DNA of 52,040 nt from the NCBI GenBank assembly GCA_023665475.1, contig JAMPEB010000020.1:1-52040 (forward strand), given 5' to 3'. The stretch comes from Lachnoclostridium sp. (GTDB lineage: Bacteria > Bacillota > Clostridia > Lachnospirales > Lachnospiraceae). The notes below the pieces were generated by a model. It made no database searches, was not told where the DNA came from, and worked only from the letters and a program-made list of their open reading frames with translations. Both the position numbers and the translations under genes were made by a program. This document shows, piece after piece, positions 8,475-17,173 of this stretch; position 1 is the first letter of the stretch, and each line of letters opens with the position of its first letter.

Positions 8475-8490
8475 GGACAGGGGCAGGAAA

Positions 8491-9276
8491 ATGCAGGCGA
8501 GAGGTTATCTTCTCAATGTGGCTGGCTTGGATGCCATGGAGGAAGCGGTTCTTAAAAAAATAGATGGGGAACGGTTAAAAAAGATGGAGTCAATCGTCCT
8601 GCCGGAGAAGAGAAGAGCATGCGCCGGAGCCGGGCTTTTGATACAATGGTCATTGTATACAATGTATACAATGTATACAATGCGTGCTATGCCCACGCTC
8701 CCCCCTCAACTTGTTGAGGGTGCCCGGCTTGCCGGAGATGCTCAGCTTGCAGAGGGGATAGTGGAGGAGTTGTCCCTTGCACGGCTGGTAGAGGAATTGC
8801 CCGCGCCGCTTTCTCCTTCTTATATTTACGGAAAAAGGGGAAAACCTTATTTTAGGGATATTCCCCTGTTTTTTAATTTATCCCACTCCGGTGATTATGT
8901 GATATGTGTGGTGTCAAAGCATGAGACGGGAGTGGACATTCAGAAGCAAAAGCCTGTCAGGGTACGGCAAATCAGCAATCGTTTTTTCCATGAGAGAGAG
9001 AGGGAATGGTTAGCCGGACTTTCCGAAAAAGAGAGAACGGAGGCTTTTTTCCGGCTTTGGACCCGCAAGGAAGCTTACGGAAAGATGACGGGAGAAGGAA
9101 TTGCGGATGCCGCCGGCAGGGATTTCAGCGATTTGGACGCCCGGTGGCTGAAAGGAACTTTCTGGGCGGAATACAGTCTGTCCGAAGGCAGTCTGTCCGG
9201 TGGTTATAAAATAGCCTGCTGTGTGCGGGACGAGGAAAAATGCTGCGATTATGAAAAAATTAATGATTTATCTTAA
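8491..9276 (+). CDS. 4'-phosphopantetheinyl transferase superfamily protein with inserted repeats
   Basis: Transfers phosphopantetheine from CoA to carrier proteins. The conserved core is visible: GKRGKPYF, FFNLSHSGDYVICV, the metal site GVDIQ and WTRKEAYGKMTG. I chose ATG 8491 after GGCAGGAAA; a longer in-frame extension into aspS is unlikely. At 261 residues it is longer than a usual Sfp-type enzyme. The excess is an insertion around residues 51-95 between the N-terminal LLIQ and GKRGKPYF. At DNA level that insertion is three TGTATACAA units (encoding Tyr-Thr-Met repeats) and three short palindromes with TT loops. The reading frame stays open. The last 26 bases overlap the next gene. The carrier-protein substrate is unknown. 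Confidence 0.85.
   Translation: MQARGYLLNVAGLDAMEEAVLKKIDGERLKKMESIVLPEKRRACAGAGLLIQWSLYTMYTMYTMRAMPTLPPQLVEGARLAGDAQLAEGIVEELSLARLVEELPAPLSPSYIYGKRGKPYFRDIPLFFNLSHSGDYVICVVSKHETGVDIQKQKPVRVRQISNRFFHEREREWLAGLSEKERTEAFFRLWTRKEAYGKMTGEGIADAAGRDFSDLDARWLKGTFWAEYSLSEGSLSGGYKIACCVRDEEKCCDYEKINDLS
8652..8754 (+). repeat. Palindrome-rich insertion inside the phosphopantetheinyl transferase gene
   Basis: Three adjacent TGTATACAA-type 9-bp units (8653-8681) are themselves palindromes. They are followed by CCCTCAAC-TT-GTTGAGGG (8703-8720), CCGGC-TT-GCCGG (8724-8735) and CTCAGC-TT-GCAGAG (8741-8754, one mismatch). All unit sizes keep the frame. The layout resembles palindromic elements inserted into coding sequences in other bacteria. 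Confidence 0.7.
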
Positions 9277-11056
9277 GGATTATAAAAAAGAATCGGTGTT
9301 GGCGCCGCTGTTTAAGCTGCTGGAGGCTTTCTTTGAGCTTTTGGTTCCTTTGGTGATGACAAATATTATTGATATCGGCATTGCCAATAAGGACATGGGC
9401 TATATTGCGAAAATGGGACTGTGCCTTTTTGCTTTGGGAGTGGTGGGGCTTGTATCCTCCGTCACGGCGCAGTTTTTTGCGGCAAAGGCGGCGGTGGGCT
9501 TTTCCACGAAGCTGCGACAGGCGCTGTTTGATCATATTCAGTCTTTGAATTTCACCAATATCGACAAAGCGGGGACTTCTACCATGATTACCCGTATGAC
9601 CAGCGACATCAATCAGGTGCAGTCCGGAGTCAATATGGTGCTGAGATTGTTTCTCCGTTCGCCGATTATTGTGTTTGGCGCTATGATTATGGCTTTTACC
9701 ATTGATGTAAAGAGCGCTCTTGTATTCGTGGTGGCGATTCCCCTGCTTGGCGTTGTGGTTTTCGGAATTATGCTTTGGACCATGCCTCTGTACAGAAATG
9801 TGCAGAACAGGCTGGACAGGGTGCTGGGCATCACAAGGGAAAACCTCACCGGAGTCAGGGTAATTCGGGCTTTTCATCAGGAAGAGCAGGAGGAAACACG
9901 GTTTCGGGAAAATACGGACGCTTTGGCGGCAGCACAGGTATATGTAGGAAAAATCAGCGCCTGCATGAATCCGATAACATATGTTATTGTAAACGGAGCC
10001 ATTATCGCGCTGATTTACATAGGCGGGATTCAGGTAAATATAGGAATTTTAACGCAGGGCGAAGTAGTCGCCATTATCAATTATATGTCCCAGATTCTGG
10101 TGGAACTGGTGAAGCTGGCAAATCTGATTATTCTGCTGACTAAGGCTCTCGCCAGCGCGGGACGCGTGTCGGCGGTGTTTGACATTGTAGGCGGGGAAAG
10201 CAATTTTAGGGGAGCGGTATCTAAAGAAGAGATTTGCGCCGGAGAATTGGAATTTCATAGGAGTGAAGCTGAGAATGGGATTTCCCGGACGGATGCCCCC
10301 TATCTGGTCTTTGACCATGTGGGGCTCACTTATGAAGGAGCGGGGGCGGAAACCCTTCATGACATAAATTTTACGGTAAACCGCGGGGAAACCATCGGTA
10401 TCATCGGAGGAACCGGTTCCGGGAAAACCTCTCTGGTAAATCTGATTCCCGGTTTTTATCCTGTGACGGAGGGCGGCATTTATCTGGAGGGAACAAATAT
10501 CGGGCAGATGCCCATGGAGGAGCTGAGACGGCGAATCGGCGTGGTGCCGCAAAAAGCAGTGCTTTTTAAGGGAACCGTCCGGGGCAATCTTCTGTGGGGG
10601 AAGGAAGACGCCTCGGAGGAAGAGCTGTGGCGCGCCATTGAGATTGCCCAGGCCAGGGAAGTCGTGGAAAGCAAGGACAAAAAGCTGGACGCCGAGATTG
10701 CCCAGAACGGTAAAAATCTTTCCGGCGGACAGAGACAGAGGCTGACTATCGCCCGGGCGCTTGTGCGAAAGCCGGAAATCCTGATTTTGGATGACAGCGC
10801 ATCGGCTTTGGACTACGCCACGGATGCAAAACTGCGAAAAGCTTTGCGGGATTTGGGGACGGATGATAAAGGAAACCCGATCACTACTTTTATCGTGTCT
10901 CAGAGGGCATCCACCATACGGCAGGCGGACAAGATTATTGTGCTGGACGATGGGGAGATGGCAGGGGCAGGCACCCATGAAGAGCTTCTGTCAAATTGTA
11001 CGGTATATCAGGAAATTTATTATTCCCAATATCCGAAGCAGGAGAAGGAGAAATGA
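9251..11056 (+). CDS. ABC exporter half-transporter, degenerate ATP site subunit
   Basis: An inner-membrane type IV (MsbA/BmrC-like) exporter subunit with an N-terminal six-helix domain (about 1-320) and a C-terminal ATPase. Walker A is GGTGSGKTS near residue 385 and the signature is LSGGQRQRL near 489. Walker B reads ILILDDSASALD near 510, with Asp where the catalytic Glu normally is. That substitution marks the degenerate-site partner of heterodimeric exporters such as BmrC or TM287. The linker at about 320-360 is long and Glu-rich. The start at ATG 9251 overlaps the previous gene by 26 nt; its SD is weak. The canonical partner is the next gene. The substrate (drug, peptide or lipid) cannot be predicted. 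Confidence 0.9.
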   Translation: MKKLMIYLKDYKKESVLAPLFKLLEAFFELLVPLVMTNIIDIGIANKDMGYIAKMGLCLFALGVVGLVSSVTAQFFAAKAAVGFSTKLRQALFDHIQSLNFTNIDKAGTSTMITRMTSDINQVQSGVNMVLRLFLRSPIIVFGAMIMAFTIDVKSALVFVVAIPLLGVVVFGIMLWTMPLYRNVQNRLDRVLGITRENLTGVRVIRAFHQEEQEETRFRENTDALAAAQVYVGKISACMNPITYVIVNGAIIALIYIGGIQVNIGILTQGEVVAIINYMSQILVELVKLANLIILLTKALASAGRVSAVFDIVGGESNFRGAVSKEEICAGELEFHRSEAENGISRTDAPYLVFDHVGLTYEGAGAETLHDINFTVNRGETIGIIGGTGSGKTSLVNLIPGFYPVTEGGIYLEGTNIGQMPMEELRRRIGVVPQKAVLFKGTVRGNLLWGKEDASEEELWRAIEIAQAREVVESKDKKLDAEIAQNGKNLSGGQRQRLTIARALVRKPEILILDDSASALDYATDAKLRKALRDLGTDDKGNPITTFIVSQRASTIRQADKIIVLDDGEMAGAGTHEELLSNCTVYQEIYYSQYPKQEKEK

Positions 11057-11251
11057 ACGGCTTGTGATAACATTTTATGTTTGAATTTGTTGTTGGAAGT
11101 ATAAAGTATGGCACAACAATGACATAACATGAGGAACTAAAGCAATATGCCAAAACTGCATTGTATGTCATTGCAGCAGGCTGCTCCCGCACGGAAGATG
11201 ATATGGGAAATCATGAAAATTACAGGTTATTGGAAAGGCATGGTCATTAGC

Positions 11252-13018
11252 ATGGGTAAAAATCAAACTCCACAAACAAAACCCGCACAAAAGGAAACCA
11301 TACGAAAGGTTTTGCATTATATCAAAAAATACCGCATCAGTGTGGTATTGTCCGTTTTGCTGGCGGCGCTTACGGTGGCGCTTACTTTGTATATTCCTAT
11401 TCTGACCGGCAATGCGGTGGATTTGCTGCTTGGCAGGGGAAGGGTGGACATGGAGCAGATAACTGCCATTATATTAAAAATAGCAGTTGTTATGTTAATT
11501 ACGGCAGCGGCGCAGTGGGTGATGAATACCTGTAACAATTATATTACTTATCATGTGATTAAGGATATCAGGGAAGAGGCGTTTGCCAAGCTGGAAACAC
11601 TTCCTTTAAAATATCTAGATGCCCATGCCTATGGGGATATCGTAAGCCGTATTATTGCGGATGTGGATACTTTCGCGGATGGTCTGCTGATGGGGTTCAC
11701 TCAGCTTTTTACCGGTGTACTGACCATTTTCGGCACATTGGGCTTTATGTTTCTGACCAATATTCCCATTACACTGGTGGTAGTGTGTATCACCCCGGTA
11801 TCGTTTTTGGTTGCCAAATTTATTGCTACCAGAACCCATGCCATGTTTCAGGAGCAGACCGTGACAAGGGGAGAGCAGACTTCGCTGATTGAGGAAGTCA
11901 TAGACAATCAGAAGCTGGTGAAGACTTTTTCCAGAGAAGCAGCGGTGAGAGAGCAGTTTGCCGAAATTAACGGCAGATTGCAGAAATGTTCCCTGAAAGC
12001 GATTTTTTTCTCCTCTATCACTAATCCCGCAACCCGCTTTGTCAACAGTCTGGTGTATGCGGGAGTGGGAATCTGTGGCGCGTTCTTTGCCATTACCCGG
12101 GGATTCAGCGTAGGACAGTTGTCTGTTTTCTTGAGTTATGCAAACCAATATACAAAACCCTTCAATGAAATATCAGGTGTTATTACTGAACTGCAGAACG
12201 CCTTAGTGTGCGCATCCCGCATTTTTGAGCTGATTGAGGAAGAGGCTCAGACGCCGGACAGCGAAGGGGCAAAGGTACTTGCCGACGCGAGAGGAAATGT
12301 AAGCCTGAATCATGTATATTTCCAATATGTTCCGGAGCGGAAGCTGATAGAAGATTTTAATTTACAGGTAAAACCGGGGCAGCGGGTGGCAATCGTGGGA
12401 CCTACGGGTTGTGGAAAGACTACGATTATCAATCTGTTGATGCGGTTTTATGATGTGAATGGGGGCAGTATCTGCGTGGACGGCACGGACATCAGGGAGA
12501 TTACCAGAGGAAGCCTGCGCACCAGCTATGGAATGGTATTGCAGGACACTTGGCTTCGCAGCGGCACCATACGGGATAATATCCGCATGGGCAGGCCGGA
12601 GGCTTCCGAGGAGGAGGTCATTCAGGCAGCGAAGGCATCCCATGCCCACAGCTTTATCAAACGCCTTCCACAGGGCTATGACACCATGATTACGGAGGAC
12701 GGCGGAAGCCTTTCCCAAGGGCAGAAGCAGCTTTTGTGCATTGCCAGAGTGATGCTGTGCCTGCCGCCCATGCTGATATTGGACGAAGCCACCTCATCCA
12801 TTGATACCCGCACGGAGATTCGGATTCAGAAAGCTTTTGCCAAGATGATGGAGGGCAGGACCAGCTTTATTGTGGCGCACCGCCTGTCAACCATTCAGGA
12901 AGCGGATGTGATTCTGGTGATGAAGGATGGAAATATCATTGAGCAGGGCAACCATGAGAGTTTGCTGGCGAAGGGCGGATTTTATGCGAATTTGTATAAT
13001 AGTCAATTCGCGATTTAA
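11252..13018 (+). CDS. ABC exporter half-transporter, canonical ATP site subunit
   Basis: The partner of the preceding ABC subunit. A six-helix exporter domain (about residues 20-330) is followed by an ATPase with Walker A GPTGCGKTT (near 382), signature LSQGQKQLL (near 486) and Walker B MLILDEATSSID (near 507) carrying the catalytic Glu, then the switch His in VAHRLST. So one ATP site of the pair should hydrolyse. The start is uncertain: I use ATG 11252 (MGKNQTPQ), but in-frame ATGs at 11147, 11213 and 11240 are possible, and GAGGAAC precedes 11147. The 90-195 nt gap from the first subunit is larger than usual for such pairs. There is no terminator between them. Confidence 0.88.
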   Translation: MGKNQTPQTKPAQKETIRKVLHYIKKYRISVVLSVLLAALTVALTLYIPILTGNAVDLLLGRGRVDMEQITAIILKIAVVMLITAAAQWVMNTCNNYITYHVIKDIREEAFAKLETLPLKYLDAHAYGDIVSRIIADVDTFADGLLMGFTQLFTGVLTIFGTLGFMFLTNIPITLVVVCITPVSFLVAKFIATRTHAMFQEQTVTRGEQTSLIEEVIDNQKLVKTFSREAAVREQFAEINGRLQKCSLKAIFFSSITNPATRFVNSLVYAGVGICGAFFAITRGFSVGQLSVFLSYANQYTKPFNEISGVITELQNALVCASRIFELIEEEAQTPDSEGAKVLADARGNVSLNHVYFQYVPERKLIEDFNLQVKPGQRVAIVGPTGCGKTTIINLLMRFYDVNGGSICVDGTDIREITRGSLRTSYGMVLQDTWLRSGTIRDNIRMGRPEASEEEVIQAAKASHAHSFIKRLPQGYDTMITEDGGSLSQGQKQLLCIARVMLCLPPMLILDEATSSIDTRTEIRIQKAFAKMMEGRTSFIVAHRLSTIQEADVILVMKDGNIIEQGNHESLLAKGGFYANLYNSQFAI

Positions 13019-13054
13019 TTTTTGTAAAAGTGATGCTAAAATAAGTAAAAAGTA

Positions 13055-13083
13055 TTGCACATATGCGTATATTCTGCTACAAT
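13055..13083 (+). promoter_or_regulatory. Promoter and 170-nt leader of the Rpn gene
   Basis: TTGCAC (13055-13060), 17-nt spacer, TACAAT (13078-13083). About 170 nt of leader follow before the TTG start at 13256. The leader holds small hairpins such as GGGAG-TT-CTCCC near 13135 and ends with the strong SD GGAAGGAGG. No open reading frame is evident in the leader. Confidence 0.65.
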
Positions 13084-13255
13084 AAATCCAAAGCATACAT
13101 TCTTTGAATCTCAGGCGGCGCAGCCGTTCCAGACAGGGAGTTCTCCCATGCATTTCAACGAAATCTGTGCTTTTATTCCAAAACATCTTATAAGGCATGG
13201 ATTCCGTGAACGCTAGGGCTGTTTTTCCTTTCGGTTTCCATGGGAAGGAGGAAAT

Positions 13256-14245
13256 TTGAAACAGCAGGAGAAAAGGCGGCAGGCGGAAGAACTGCCGGAG
13301 AAAAGCCTGCTCCCGCAGGCAAACCGAAAGTACCGGGACACGGTGTTCCGGATGTTGTTTGGCGACAAAAATAATCTATTGGGGCTGTACAATGCGGTTA
13401 GCGGAAGTAGCTGCGAAGATCCGGGGGAGCTTAAAATCGTGACTCTGGAGAATGCCGTCTATATGGGGCATAAAAATGATCTGGCATTTCTGGCGGAGCT
13501 GCAGCTTCATATGTATGAGCACCAGACCACCATAAACTTCAACATGCCGTTCCGGTTCCTGCAGTATGTGTCGGAGGAATACGCAAGGCTTGCAGCAGGG
13601 GAAAACATCTACGGAAGCAGGCGGATTCCCTTGCCAGCCCCGCACTTTGTTGTATTCTACAACGGGGTGAGCCCTTTTCCGGAAAGAAAGGTCATGAGGT
13701 TTTCAGATGCCTTTCCAAAGGATATGCAAGGTTCTCTAAAAAAGGCTGCCTTCCCGAAGAATGCGGAATGCCCTCTGGGAAAGGCTGATTCCCCAAAGGA
13801 TGCCGGATTCCCTGCGGGAGAGGGCGGACCGCAGATGGAGCTTATCGTGCAGGTCTTAAATATCAACAAGGGGTACAATGAGGAATTAAAGAAGAAGTGC
13901 CTGCCCTTAAAGGAATATATGCAGTATGTGGACAGGGTGAGGGAATACACTGCCGTCATGCCCTTAGGGCAGGCGGTGGACCGTGCAGTGGATGAGTGCA
14001 TAAGGGAAGGAATCCTAAAAGATTTTCTTCTGGCGAACAAGGCGGAGGTGAAAAATATGAGCATTTATGAATTTGACGAAGAAGCATACGAAAGAGCCAT
14101 ACGCACTGAGGAGTATGAGAGGGGCATGGAGGACGGTATAGAAAAAGGAATGGAAAAAGGCATCGAAAAGGGAATCATGCAGGAAATCATAGAAATGGGG
14201 CTTGACTATGGTCTTTCAGAGCATGACATTCTGGAGAGGCTGTAG
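13256..14245 (+). CDS. Rpn family recombination-promoting nuclease / putative transposase
   Basis: Member of the PD-(D/E)XK family known as Rpn, YhgA-like or Transposase_31. The N-terminus RKYRDTVFRMLFGDK, the nuclease core (KNDLAFLAELQLHMYEHQT, with Asp and Glu-x-Gln) and the segment ending in FVVFYNG are characteristic. Rpn proteins of E. coli are endonucleases that raise RecA-independent recombination. The TTG start is supported by an excellent SD (GGAGG, 4 nt away). Residues about 150-190 contain three degenerate 13-residue repeats (FPKDMQ..., FPKNAE..., SPKDAG...). The C-terminus has EKGMEKGIEKGI repeats, a known low-complexity trait of the family. No transposon ends are visible around it. 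Substrate and biological role here are unknown. Confidence 0.85.
   Translation: MKQQEKRRQAEELPEKSLLPQANRKYRDTVFRMLFGDKNNLLGLYNAVSGSSCEDPGELKIVTLENAVYMGHKNDLAFLAELQLHMYEHQTTINFNMPFRFLQYVSEEYARLAAGENIYGSRRIPLPAPHFVVFYNGVSPFPERKVMRFSDAFPKDMQGSLKKAAFPKNAECPLGKADSPKDAGFPAGEGGPQMELIVQVLNINKGYNEELKKKCLPLKEYMQYVDRVREYTAVMPLGQAVDRAVDECIREGILKDFLLANKAEVKNMSIYEFDEEAYERAIRTEEYERGMEDGIEKGMEKGIEKGIMQEIIEMGLDYGLSEHDILERL
13705..13821 (+). repeat. Three degenerate 39-bp in-frame repeats in the Rpn gene
   Basis: Three consecutive 39-bp units begin with GCCTTTCCAAAGGAT, GCTGCCTTCCCGAAG and GCTGATTCCCCAAAG and encode related Pro/Lys/Gly-rich segments. They lie between the nuclease core and the C-terminal region, and look like an expanded linker. 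Confidence 0.6.
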
Positions 14246-14253
14246 GTAAAGCT

Positions 14254-14322
14254 GAAAGTATCCCTGCAGAAAGCACAGGAATACTTTGCGGATTTCAGGC
14301 GGCAGATGGTATAGTATATAAT
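14254..14322 (+). promoter_or_regulatory. Hairpin and promoter before the YD-repeat lipoprotein
   Basis: A stem of AAAGTAT-CCTG with CAGG-ATACTTT (14257-14286, one mismatch) follows the Rpn stop; it lacks a T-run, so it is not a clear terminator. A good -10 TATAAT sits near 14317 but the -35 is weak. Confidence 0.4.
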
Positions 14323-14357
14323 GTAAAAGCACGATAAAAGATTTGGGAGCCGACAGT

Positions 14358-16565
14358 ATGAAACATTTTGAAGAAGTGTGCCACATGACCAGAATGAGCG
14401 ATATAAAGTATATAATTTCCTTCTTCGCAATCTGTCTTGCCCTGTCTTCCTGCGCATGGACGGGCGGCGCCGGAACACAGAGCACAGAGGCGGAAATTGA
14501 TGGAATCAATATTTCGCAGGAGATGGAAGAGTACATAAATCAATTTGTTTCTTTGTATACAAGTGATGCTATGGATTCCGGTGAGGACGCGGGAGAAGCG
14601 TTCCCTGCATTGATTATCGAGGAAAGCGACTATCCGGCGGACAGCGACAACGGAGCGCTGTTGGTGAAATACAGCGACCGTGACGGGAAGCTGCTCAGAT
14701 ATCAGCTTTGTCTGTATGGGGAAACGGGCAATACCATTATTGATTACTATTTTTGCGAGCATTTTGTCTGGATTCACAAGCAGGACAATCATTACAGCAG
14801 CGCTGTTTTGAAGGCAGGCTATTATGATATTCTCTATAGCGAGGACGAGGGCTATATTCTCATGGGGGAGGATGTTTATGTCCTTCATGATGACAAGACA
14901 GTGGAAAAGCTGGAGAAGGCAGATAAAACAGGAAAGACAGAAAAAACAGATGCGATAGAAGAGGCAGAAAATGGACTGTCTGGCATTCCGCTTCCAGAGG
15001 AATTGGAGCAAAAAACGGGAGAGTCCAAAGAGTCCAACAAGGCAGGACAGTCCAACAAGGCAGGACAGTCCAAAGAGGCAGGACAGTCCAATGGTTCAGC
15101 CGAGAATGCCACATCCCAGACACGCCCGGCAAAAGCTTACGGGCGCGAAGCGGATCTTTACATGCGTTGCGGCGAATATGGGCTGGCGGCAGAAGCTTTG
15201 TGGGACGGTGCAGAGGTAACAGAGGATAACGAGCTGGCGGAGCGATTTGCTTCTCTTAAAAAGAATCTGATATTAGCAAAGACGAAACGGTATAGAAACA
15301 AGCAGTTCTTACAGGAGATGAGTTGGCAGTATGCGTATGATGCGCATGGAAATGAGATAAAAAACCTGTATTATTCCCAGAAGGGGCGGATGCAGAGCGG
15401 CTGGGAGAGAGAATATGGAGAGAATGGGGAATTGACAAAATGCATCTGCTATCAGGATGGCGAAGTGCGATATCAGGAAGAGTATGGGTATGATGAAAAT
15501 GGCAGAACCCTCTGGTTCACCCACCGCTATAATGACAAACTGGCGGAATATCACGAAGAGTATGACTACCGGAAAGAGTATGACTATGACGAAAACGGCA
15601 GCCAGACAGAATACAGGCATTATGACAAAGAAGGGGAAATGCTTTATCGGCGTACTTATGAGTATGACGGCGGCATGCTGGTAAAGTCGATAATCTATGA
15701 TAAATATGGAAAAAAAGAAGAGTATCAGTATGGCTCCTTCGGCAATGTTGTGAAGGATACAAGGTATGGAGCAGATGGGGAAATCGACCGCTGGGAGGAG
15801 TGGCAGTATAATGACAAGGGGAAGGTGACAAAGTATGTAAGCTATGATGCGGACGGACAGGCGGAAACCCATAAGGAATATGAATATCAATATGATGCTG
15901 CGGGAAATGAAATCCTATATGCCGAATTTGCAATTTATGATGGAGACAGACAGATAGTAATGTGTTTTGAGGATGCATACGACAATGAGGGAAGATTGGT
16001 AAGGAGCGTAGAATATAAGGGGGAAGACATATTGAGCCGGACGGAAATCCGTTATGCGCATGATAGTGCTTATCATCATAAAGAAACCACTTATTTTTAT
16101 CAGGATGGCAGGATGGATTATTGGACGGAAAGAACATATGACCAAAGGGGTTATACGCTCGAATATGCAACCTACCATAGCGATGGCAGTCTGGCATACC
16201 TGCGTGAGACCGAGTATGACGAAAATGGGGTTAGGCGTAAAAATACTATGTATGACGGAGATGGAAGCATAATCGAGTGGTATGAATATAACGAAGCCGG
16301 TCATGCCACTAAGGAATTATTGTATGATGCGGACAAAAATTTGTTAAAGTGGAACGAATATCAGTATGACCCATATGGGAATTGCGTGCATATTGATTGT
16401 TTTAATGAAGACGAAAATGTGGTCAAACAGGAGGATAAAACCTATGATGCATTGGGGAATCTGACCGGCCATACACTCCGCACGGCTGACGAAGAAGTTG
16501 TTTATACCCATATAAACGCGTATCGGCTTATGGGGACATGGCAGCGGTCATCAAAAAAAGAATGA
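14358..16565 (+). CDS. YD-repeat lipoprotein
   Basis: A predicted surface lipoprotein of 735 residues. After a positively charged N-terminus and hydrophobic segment comes the lipobox LSSC (Cys32). A globular part (about 40-190) is followed by a Lys/Glu/Ser-rich linker (about 190-255) with three exact 6-residue units NKAGQS/KEAGQS. A short helical region follows, then about 20 degenerate repeats of roughly 20 residues with YD, DENG and DGxxxxxxEYxYD patterns from about 315 to the end. These are RHS/YD-type repeats, which form beta-structures in secreted proteins. There is no toxin or core RHS C-terminus. The ATG 14358 start has GGGAG 8 nt upstream; later ATGs at 14385 and 14394 would shorten the signal. 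The function is unknown; a role in surface binding is a guess. Confidence 0.75.
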   Translation: MKHFEEVCHMTRMSDIKYIISFFAICLALSSCAWTGGAGTQSTEAEIDGINISQEMEEYINQFVSLYTSDAMDSGEDAGEAFPALIIEESDYPADSDNGALLVKYSDRDGKLLRYQLCLYGETGNTIIDYYFCEHFVWIHKQDNHYSSAVLKAGYYDILYSEDEGYILMGEDVYVLHDDKTVEKLEKADKTGKTEKTDAIEEAENGLSGIPLPEELEQKTGESKESNKAGQSNKAGQSKEAGQSNGSAENATSQTRPAKAYGREADLYMRCGEYGLAAEALWDGAEVTEDNELAERFASLKKNLILAKTKRYRNKQFLQEMSWQYAYDAHGNEIKNLYYSQKGRMQSGWEREYGENGELTKCICYQDGEVRYQEEYGYDENGRTLWFTHRYNDKLAEYHEEYDYRKEYDYDENGSQTEYRHYDKEGEMLYRRTYEYDGGMLVKSIIYDKYGKKEEYQYGSFGNVVKDTRYGADGEIDRWEEWQYNDKGKVTKYVSYDADGQAETHKEYEYQYDAAGNEILYAEFAIYDGDRQIVMCFEDAYDNEGRLVRSVEYKGEDILSRTEIRYAHDSAYHHKETTYFYQDGRMDYWTERTYDQRGYTLEYATYHSDGSLAYLRETEYDENGVRRKNTMYDGDGSIIEWYEYNEAGHATKELLYDADKNLLKWNEYQYDPYGNCVHIDCFNEDENVVKQEDKTYDALGNLTGHTLRTADEEVVYTHINAYRLMGTWQRSSKKE
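15033..15086 (+). repeat. 18-bp tandem repeat (3 copies) in the lipoprotein linker
   Basis: TCCAACAAGGCAGGACAG occurs twice exactly at 15033-15050 and 15051-15068, then with two changes at 15069-15086. It encodes Ser-Asn-Lys-Ala-Gly-Gln units and could vary in copy number without a frameshift. Confidence 0.85.
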
Positions 16566-16585
16566 AAAACCTGTTGTCACAAATA

Positions 16586-16635
16586 CATACCCTCCCGCAT
16601 AGGATAAAGAAAGAGTGTGGGAGGTATTTTTATGC
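16586..16635 (+). promoter_or_regulatory. Hairpin that covers the amidase ribosome-binding site
   Basis: The arm ATACCCTCCCGCA pairs with TGTGGGAGGTAT (one bulge and one G-T pair), and the second arm is followed by TTTTT and then the ATG. The second arm contains the SD GGGAGG. The structure could end transcription of the upstream lipoprotein or hide the amidase start. Which applies is not decidable from sequence. Confidence 0.6.
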
Positions 16636-17165
16636 CTTTGATTGCATTGGACGCAGGGCATGGAGGCGCCAACCCGGGAGCCGTTTACAACGGGCGGCAG
16701 GAAAAGGATGATGTTCTTTCGTTAACTTTGGCTATAGGTAATATTTTGGAGAGAAACGGCGTGGATGTCTATTATACCAGAACAACGGATATTTACGAGG
16801 CTCCTTCTGCGAAAGCGCAGGAGGCAAATGAAGTGGGAGCGGATTATTTTGTGTCCATTCACCGCAATTCCAGCCCTTTTCCCAATCAATATACGGGAGT
16901 GGAGTCCCTTGTCTATAACAGATACGGAAATGCCGCCAGAATGGCATATAACATCAATGACAGGCTGGAGCAGGTGGGTTTTGTGAATCAGGGAGTCAAT
17001 GAGAGGGATAATCTTGCGGTATTGAACCGGACGCAGATGCCTGCAGTGCTGGTGGAAGTAGGATTTATTAATACGGATGCGGACAATATTCTGTTTGATG
17101 AACAGTTTGATGCCATTGCACAGGCGATTGCGGACGGCATTTTGCAGACTTTGTGGACGGAATGA
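16632..17165 (+). CDS. N-acetylmuramoyl-L-alanine amidase (Amidase_3)
   Basis: A zinc amidase that cleaves the bond between MurNAc and the stem peptide of peptidoglycan. The 177 residues are a bare catalytic domain: LDAGHGG with the first zinc His, SIHRNSS with the second, and the catalytic Glu in LVEVGFINT. The second zinc ligand Glu should be in the ..QEKDDVLSL segment. There is no signal peptide, transmembrane helix or binding domain, so export is not explained; the same is true of some sporulation or phage-type amidases. I chose ATG 16632 with SD GGGAGG. The upstream 15 nt in frame are inside the hairpin. The Na/Pi cotransporter gene begins 8 nt after the stop. Confidence 0.92.
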   Translation: MPLIALDAGHGGANPGAVYNGRQEKDDVLSLTLAIGNILERNGVDVYYTRTTDIYEAPSAKAQEANEVGADYFVSIHRNSSPFPNQYTGVESLVYNRYGNAARMAYNINDRLEQVGFVNQGVNERDNLAVLNRTQMPAVLVEVGFINTDADNILFDEQFDAIAQAIADGILQTLWTE

Positions 17166-17173
17166 GAGGAAAG

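Noticed and set aside
10049..10978. Long minus-strand open frame opposite the first ABC gene
   Set aside because: The plus strand has a complete ABC ATPase with all motifs; the reverse frame shows none.
13256..14245. Rpn gene as an insertion sequence transposase
   Set aside because: No terminal inverted repeats or target duplications flank it; the family is mainly a chromosomal nuclease.
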